From: an uncultured bacterium
GTDB lineage: Bacteria > Bacteroidota > Bacteroidia > Bacteroidales > CAIWKO01
Assembly (NCBI GenBank): GCA_903916135.1
Contig: CAIWVT010000374.1
Span: 1-18,396 of the forward strand
Reading direction: 5' to 3'
DNA length: 18,396 nucleotides
How positions within the stretch are numbered: the first letter of the stretch is position 1; each line of letters opens with the position of its first letter. The position numbers were made by a program, and so were the translations under genes. A model generated the notes under the pieces. That model ran no database searches. It saw nothing but the letters and a program-made list of their open reading frames with translations, and was not told the origin of the DNA. Below are positions 14,349-18,396 of the stretch, piece by piece.

Positions 14349-16808
14349 ATGAAAATCTCTTATAATTGGCTCAAGAAATATACGTGTTTAGAAACAACGG
14401 CAGAGGAGCTTTCGATTATTTTAACCGATTGCGGTTTAGAAGTGGAAGCTATGGACCACATTGGTGTGGACAAAAGTCGCTTAGAAGGAGTTGTGGTGGG
14501 CTACGTATTAGACAAGTCTAAGCACCCCAATGCAGACAAACTTAGCCTTACCAAGGTTGATATAGGCAAGGACGAGCCTTTGTCTATTGTTTGTGGAGCC
14601 TCTAATGTTGCCCCCAATCAAAAAGTGTTTGTTGCCACCGTTGGTACAAAAATTATTAATGCTAAAGGCGAATTTGTGATTCAAAAGTCAAAAATTCGTG
14701 GCGAAGTTTCCGAAGGAATGATTTGTGCTGAAGACGAACTGGGCTTAGGTGATTCCCACGAAGGTATTATGGTGCTTGCTGACGATGCACCTATTGGAAT
14801 GTCCGCAATAGATTGTTTGAATGTGGAAGAAGACGTGGTTTTCGAAATCGGGCTAACGCCCAATCGGTCGGATGCCACATCGCACATCGGTGTTGCGCGC
14901 GACATACTTGCTGTTGTCAATGCAGCATCAAACAAAAACCATCGTTTGCATTTGCCAGATGTAAGTTCTTTTGCAATTGATTCTACAGTGCTTCCGATCG
15001 AAATCAGTATTGAAGATGCTATTGCATGTCCACGATACACGGGAGTTACCCTAAGTGGAGTTACAGTTACTGATTCGCCAAAATGGCTACAAGACACCCT
15101 AAAAGCTATTGGCTTGCGACCTATTAACAACATTGTGGATATTACCAATTATGTGTTGTTCGAAACAGGGCAGCCCTTGCATGCTTTTGATGCGCAAAAA
15201 ATTATCGGGCAAAAAGTCATCATTAAAAAGCTTGAAGATAAAACCAAATTCACTACGCTTGATGGTATTGTACGCGAATTGAGTGCAAACGATTTGATGA
15301 TATGCAATGCTAACGAAGCTATGTGCATTGCCGGAGTTTTTGGTGGCGAAAAATCAGGAGTTACTTCGGTAACTACAGATATCTTTATAGAAAGTGCCTA
15401 TTTCAATCCCACTTCGGTGCGTAAAACATCTAAGCATCATGGATTAAAAACTGATGCTTCGTTTCGCTTTGAGCGTGGTGCAGACCCTAATATCACAGTT
15501 TATGCTATCAAACGGGCAGCCATGCTGATAAAAGAAATTGCAGGCGGAACCATCTCTTCTGAAATCGTGGATGTGTATCCTTCAAAAATCGAAAACACAG
15601 AGATGGAGTTTTCGTTAGCAAGAATGGATAGCATCATTGGACAGCATATTGATAAAAGTATTGTTGAAAACATCCTCACGTCTTTAGGGATTATTATAAG
15701 CCGACAAACCGAAGATACTTTATGGTTGGAGGTGCCGCCATTTAAAACTGATGTAACCCGCCCAATAGATGTGGTGGAAGAAGTGCTGCGCATTTATAGT
15801 TATAATAAAATAGCGATAGGCGATGAGATGCGTTCTTCGCTGAGTTTTTTTCCGAAGCCAGACCCTGAAAAAGTTCAGAATATTGTGTCGGATTATCTGA
15901 CATCAAATGGCTTTTTCGAAATTCTAACCAATTCGCTCACCAAACAGGCATATTACGAAAACAACAGTACTATTTTCCCTAACAAGCAATTGGTGCATAT
16001 TTTAAATCCGCTCAGCAAAGAACTGAATGTGATGCGGCAAACCATGCTTTTTTCAGGCTTGGAATGTGTAGCGTTCAACAAAAATCATAAAAACCAAAAC
16101 ATTCTGTTTTATGAATTTGGAAACGTTTATTTTTTAAACCAATCCGATTCAGACAATCCTCTTACTAAATATAGCGAACAAAAACATCTTGCTCTTTTTG
16201 TTAGCGGCAACATACACGATAAAAACTGGCAAACTCAGGAACAGAGAGTAGATTTCTATTATCTGAAAGCGATTGTTGACACTATCATTAAACGATTGGG
16301 CATACATAAAAACATATTCACAATTGCCGAAAACCAAAATCCTTTGCTTTTCAGCGAGCAACTTACCTATACGTTTAACAATGCTATCGTTTGCGAATTG
16401 GGTAATTTGCAAAGCACTATTTTAAAGCAGACTGATAATAAAGACGCCGTTTATTTTGCGTATCTCAATTGGGATATGCTATTTAGTGATATGCCAAAAC
16501 AGAAAATTGAATATAGTGAGATAGCCCGTTTCCCTGAAGTGAAACGCGATTTGGCTTTGCTTTTGGATAAATCTATAACATATAGTCAAATTGAGCAAAT
16601 TGCATATCAAACCGAAGCTGTTTTAATCAAAAAAGTGTCGTTATTTGATGTTTACGAAGGCGAAAATATTGGTGAAAACAAAAAGTCGTATGCTGTGAGC
16701 TATATTTTGCAAGATGAAGAAAAAACCCTTACCGACGAGCGGATTGATAGTTGCATGAACAAACTTATTGAAGCTTATAAAAAACAATTAAACGCAACTT
16801 TGCGGTAG
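14349..16808 (+). CDS. pheT: Phenylalanyl-tRNA synthetase beta subunit
   Basis: PheT is the beta chain of the alpha2-beta2 phenylalanyl-tRNA synthetase, which charges tRNA-Phe in the cytoplasm; the beta chain carries tRNA-binding and editing domains. From the ATG at 14349 the product has 819 residues, the usual bacterial length; a TTG at 14328 in the same frame would add seven residues and is not preferred. Visible parts are the N-terminal MKISYNWLKKY start, the EMAP-like tRNA-binding domain (about 40-155, with HPNADKLSLTKVDIG), the GLTPNRSDATSHIGVARDIL segment, the B3/B4 editing region (about 210-385, with LHAFDAQKI and FRFERGADP), the B5 and core region (about 400-690), and the C-terminal anticodon-binding FDX-ACB domain (about 726-819, with FPEVKRDLALLLD and LQDEEKTLTDERI). 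pheS is not in the window, as is common in this phylum. Confidence 0.97.
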   Translation: MKISYNWLKKYTCLETTAEELSIILTDCGLEVEAMDHIGVDKSRLEGVVVGYVLDKSKHPNADKLSLTKVDIGKDEPLSIVCGASNVAPNQKVFVATVGTKIINAKGEFVIQKSKIRGEVSEGMICAEDELGLGDSHEGIMVLADDAPIGMSAIDCLNVEEDVVFEIGLTPNRSDATSHIGVARDILAVVNAASNKNHRLHLPDVSSFAIDSTVLPIEISIEDAIACPRYTGVTLSGVTVTDSPKWLQDTLKAIGLRPINNIVDITNYVLFETGQPLHAFDAQKIIGQKVIIKKLEDKTKFTTLDGIVRELSANDLMICNANEAMCIAGVFGGEKSGVTSVTTDIFIESAYFNPTSVRKTSKHHGLKTDASFRFERGADPNITVYAIKRAAMLIKEIAGGTISSEIVDVYPSKIENTEMEFSLARMDSIIGQHIDKSIVENILTSLGIIISRQTEDTLWLEVPPFKTDVTRPIDVVEEVLRIYSYNKIAIGDEMRSSLSFFPKPDPEKVQNIVSDYLTSNGFFEILTNSLTKQAYYENNSTIFPNKQLVHILNPLSKELNVMRQTMLFSGLECVAFNKNHKNQNILFYEFGNVYFLNQSDSDNPLTKYSEQKHLALFVSGNIHDKNWQTQEQRVDFYYLKAIVDTIIKRLGIHKNIFTIAENQNPLLFSEQLTYTFNNAIVCELGNLQSTILKQTDNKDAVYFAYLNWDMLFSDMPKQKIEYSEIARFPEVKRDLALLLDKSITYSQIEQIAYQTEAVLIKKVSLFDVYEGENIGENKKSYAVSYILQDEEKTLTDERIDSCMNKLIEAYKKQLNATLR

Positions 16809-16880
16809 TTGATTACGTTAATTAGGTTGATTAAGTTGATTACGTTAATTAGGTTAATTAGGTTGATTAAGTTAATTATG
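16809..16880 (+). repeat. 9-bp tandem repeat TTRATTANG, eight units
   Basis: It starts at the first base after the pheT stop codon. The eight 9-mers are TTGATTACG, TTAATTAGG, TTGATTAAG, TTGATTACG, TTAATTAGG, TTAATTAGG, TTGATTAAG, TTAATTATG. It is in frame with pheT and free of stops up to TAG at 16881, so loss of the pheT stop would add a Leu-Ile-rich tail of about 25 residues. It is a likely variable-number locus. Confidence 0.85.
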
Positions 16881-16893
16881 TAGGGAATCGGAG

Positions 16894-16915
16894 ACTTTGA
16901 ACAGAAACTTTGAAC
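16894..16915 (+). repeat. Direct repeat ACTTTGAAC, two copies 13 bp apart, upstream of the radical SAM gene
   Basis: ACTTTGAAC occurs at 16894-16902 and 16907-16915, just before the gene that starts at 16932. It may be a regulator site or only a remnant of a tandem repeat. No TAnnTTTG box was found here. Confidence 0.35.
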
Positions 16916-16931
16916 TTAAAAATTATTACAA

Positions 16932-17705
16932 ATGGCAGGAACCTTATTTGATTCTATTATTTTCGGACCGCTAACAAGTCGTAGGCTTGGTGCTTCTTTA
17001 GGGATTAATCTATTGCCCACCACTATTAAATTTTGTTCGTTCAATTGCATTTATTGCGAATGTGGTTGGACAGAAACCAATCACATTGAAAAAGCACAGC
17101 TTTATACCGCCAAGGAAATTCGCACAGCTTTAGAAGAACGACTACTCTATTTGAAAGAGCAACATGTCAATCTAAATTCATTAACCTTTGCCGGCAATGG
17201 GGAGCCAACTATGCATCCACAGTTTGTTGAAATTATTGATGACACCATCCGTTTACGAGATTTGTATGCTCCCAATTCAAAAATCAGTGTATTGTCTAAT
17301 TCAACGATGCTTGCAAAAGAAAATATGATTGAAGCCTTGACAAAGGTGAATAATATTATGAAACTGGATGCCGGTTCGGAGCAAATGTTTCAATTGATTA
17401 ACAAGCCAAAAAATCGCATTACCTTACGTGAAATAGTAGAGCAGTTAATAAAATTCGATGGGAAACTCATCATCCAAAGTATGTTTGTTCGTGGTGAGAT
17501 GGAAGGAGTGGCAATTGACAACACCCTTGATTCCGAAATCGAAGCATGGTTGCAACATATTCAAGCAATACAGCCAAAAGAAGTGATGGTTTATTCTTTA
17601 GATCGCCGTCCTCCTCTGGCACGTCTTGAAAAAATAATGGAGCCTCAATTGGAATTGATTGCCGAAAAAGTGAGACAATTAAATATCAAAGCAAGCGTTT
17701 ATTAA
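16932..17705 (+). CDS. Radical SAM protein, COG0731-like
   Basis: This 257-residue enzyme has the radical SAM iron-sulfur motif C-x3-C-x2-C at Cys35, Cys39 and Cys42 (CSFNCIYC), so it is expected to hold a 4Fe-4S cluster and cleave S-adenosylmethionine. FAGNGEPTMHP (about residues 90-100) is the SAM-binding GGE-like motif. The opening FGPLTSRRLGASLGINLLP is typical of COG0731-type radical SAM proteins, a group distantly related to the wybutosine enzymes. No extra Cys-rich cluster domain is seen at the C-terminus, so it looks like a minimal core enzyme. The substrate is unknown. The next gene starts 18 nt downstream, which suggests co-transcription. Confidence 0.88.
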   Translation: MAGTLFDSIIFGPLTSRRLGASLGINLLPTTIKFCSFNCIYCECGWTETNHIEKAQLYTAKEIRTALEERLLYLKEQHVNLNSLTFAGNGEPTMHPQFVEIIDDTIRLRDLYAPNSKISVLSNSTMLAKENMIEALTKVNNIMKLDAGSEQMFQLINKPKNRITLREIVEQLIKFDGKLIIQSMFVRGEMEGVAIDNTLDSEIEAWLQHIQAIQPKEVMVYSLDRRPPLARLEKIMEPQLELIAEKVRQLNIKASVY

Positions 17706-17723
17706 ACCGAAATATATTTGTAG

Positions 17724-18134
17724 ATGCAACGTTATGATCATAAAATACTAATTGCATTTGGGGAAGCTGTTGGCGGGAATAAAAAAATCTTTCGCTGGCT
17801 TGCCGAAAATGGTTATGCTGAATTGGCTGCCCTTTCTAACTGTATAAATTCCGATAACGAGGCTTTTTACTGGCTGCTAAAAAACGGCTACCCCGAATTT
17901 GCCATACTTAGCAATGCCATGGATGGATATGATGATGCTTATATTTGGCTTAAAAAGAATAATTATAAGTTTTATATCGTGTTTGCCGATGCTTGCCGCA
18001 ACCAACCTAAAGCTATTGATTGGCTCAGAAAAAATAATTTAGAAGTTTTTAATCATTTGGCGTCTAAAATTTATGAAGTCTTGGAAAAGCAGCGCCGCGA
18101 TTCCTATGACTATCACAAAATCCGCATGAGTTAG
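17724..18134 (+). CDS. Small protein of four 25-residue W-L-x2-N-x-Y repeats
   Basis: This is a 136-residue soluble protein built from a repeating 25-residue unit. Units start at IFRWLAENGYAEL, AFYWLLKNGYPEF, AYIWLKKNNYKFY and AIDWLRKNNLEVF, and each ends in a small-residue helix such as LSNCINSDNE, LSNAMDGYDD or FADACRNQPK. The segment before the first unit (ILIAFGEAVGGNKK) looks like a half unit. Two short helices per unit would give an ankyrin- or TPR-like solenoid, hence a protein-binding role, but this is inference. The charged tail EVLEKQRRDSYDYHK ends the chain. The start ATG at 17724 lies 18 nt after the radical SAM gene, so the two may form an operon. I know similar short Bacteroidota proteins only as hypothetical. 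Confidence 0.8.
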   Translation: MQRYDHKILIAFGEAVGGNKKIFRWLAENGYAELAALSNCINSDNEAFYWLLKNGYPEFAILSNAMDGYDDAYIWLKKNNYKFYIVFADACRNQPKAIDWLRKNNLEVFNHLASKIYEVLEKQRRDSYDYHKIRMS

Positions 18135-18396
18135 CTGATATCTGTTGTGCCGATATGGTATTTGTAGTAGTACGAATGTAGGTGTAACAGCCAAATGGAA
18201 CCTCTTCATGCGGAAGCATTGCTGCCTCGAATCTTATTTCAAAAATGAAATATTGGTTCCGTGGCAGACAAGTTTTGACAAAAGGTCGCTATGGCGAATG
18301 GACGTTATGGTTTTCGGAATTCGCACCCTGAGTTGGCAACCTCAATTTTTTTGAGGTTGACGCTAAGTGAAGCTTTCACTCAAAGTGAAGGCTTCA
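18135..18396. other. Gene-free right end with dispersed repeat and hairpins
   Basis: A 69-aa open frame at 18145-18354 (TTG start) overlaps repeat-like sequence and lacks gene signals, so it is not called. Visible elements are the repeat shared with 2997-3017 (18150-18170), a TATTTCA/TGAAATA hairpin (18235-18252), a 9-bp hairpin CAACCTCAA/TTGAGGTTG with a T5 loop (18337-18359), and the AGTGAA-type palindromes at the edge. Confidence 0.55.
18366..18396. repeat. Palindromic AGTGAAGC(T)TTCACT units, possible start of an 18-bp repeat array
   Basis: AGTGAA-GCT-TTCACT at 18366-18380, the spacer CAA, then AGTGAAGGCTTCA at 18384-18396, cut by the window end. Both units are palindromic and their starts are 18 bp apart. 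Confidence 0.45.

Noticed and set aside
14681..15148. 155-aa minus-strand open frame inside pheT
   Set aside because: It is a shadow of pheT, whose + strand identity is certain.
17713..17720. Exact TATATTTG promoter-like box before the 25-residue repeat gene
   Set aside because: It ends only 3 nt before the ATG and has no upstream TTG, so transcription would begin inside the gene; the downstream gene more likely shares the radical SAM transcript.
18145..18354. 69-aa open frame with TTG start
   Set aside because: It lies in repeat-like sequence with hairpins, has no recognisable domain or start signal, and the 18150-18170 part is shared with a non-coding region at 2997-3017.

Overview
The window looks like chromosomal DNA of a member of the Bacteroidota. 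Four observations support this: AT-rich sequence, several matches to the Bacteroidota -7 promoter element (TAnnTTTG), few Shine-Dalgarno sites, and two very large secreted proteins that end in a gliding-motility / type IX secretion (T9SS) type B sorting domain. The genus cannot be told. All well-supported genes are on the + strand, and no rRNA, tRNA, transposase or CRISPR array was seen.

Layout. Positions 1-1808 hold the C-terminal part of a type ISP restriction-modification enzyme, cut by the window edge, followed after 2 nt by a small unknown protein that ends in a sliding-clamp-binding-like pentapeptide. Positions 1809-3350 hold a zinc-ribbon/coiled-coil protein gene bracketed by two direct copies of a 41-bp hairpin-bearing repeat, then a 611-bp repeat-rich gene-free stretch with palindromes and nested inverted repeats. 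Positions 3351-10601 hold two tandem paralogous T9SS cell-surface proteins (1119 and 1272 aa). Both have a DUF7948-like N-terminus, a propeller-like region, Ig/SprB-like modules, a PKD-like domain and a type B C-terminal domain; a strong intrinsic terminator follows the pair. Positions 10852-11985 hold a small exported TonB-C-like protein with its own terminator and a lipoprotein of unknown function.

Positions 11986-13198 form a 1.2-kb non-coding stretch. Its centre is a 21-bp tandem repeat with two unit types and a 63-bp higher-order (A-B-A) organisation, the most unusual structure in the window. Its right part has a well-formed Bacteroidota promoter and a long, possibly structured leader in front of a papain-family (C1) cysteine peptidase gene that has no signal peptide (13199-14077) and ends in an intrinsic terminator.

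The right end is core-genome-like: pheT (phenylalanyl-tRNA synthetase beta subunit), a 9-bp tandem repeat, a radical SAM protein of COG0731 type, and a small protein made of 25-residue repeats. The window then ends in a gene-free repeat region with hairpins and the start of what may be another palindromic repeat array.

Functionally the window joins a defence locus (type ISP), cell-surface adhesin-like proteins and housekeeping genes. No single multi-gene novel system is evident. The features most worth follow-up are the 21-bp array, the clamp-motif partner of the type ISP enzyme, and the leader of the cysteine peptidase gene.
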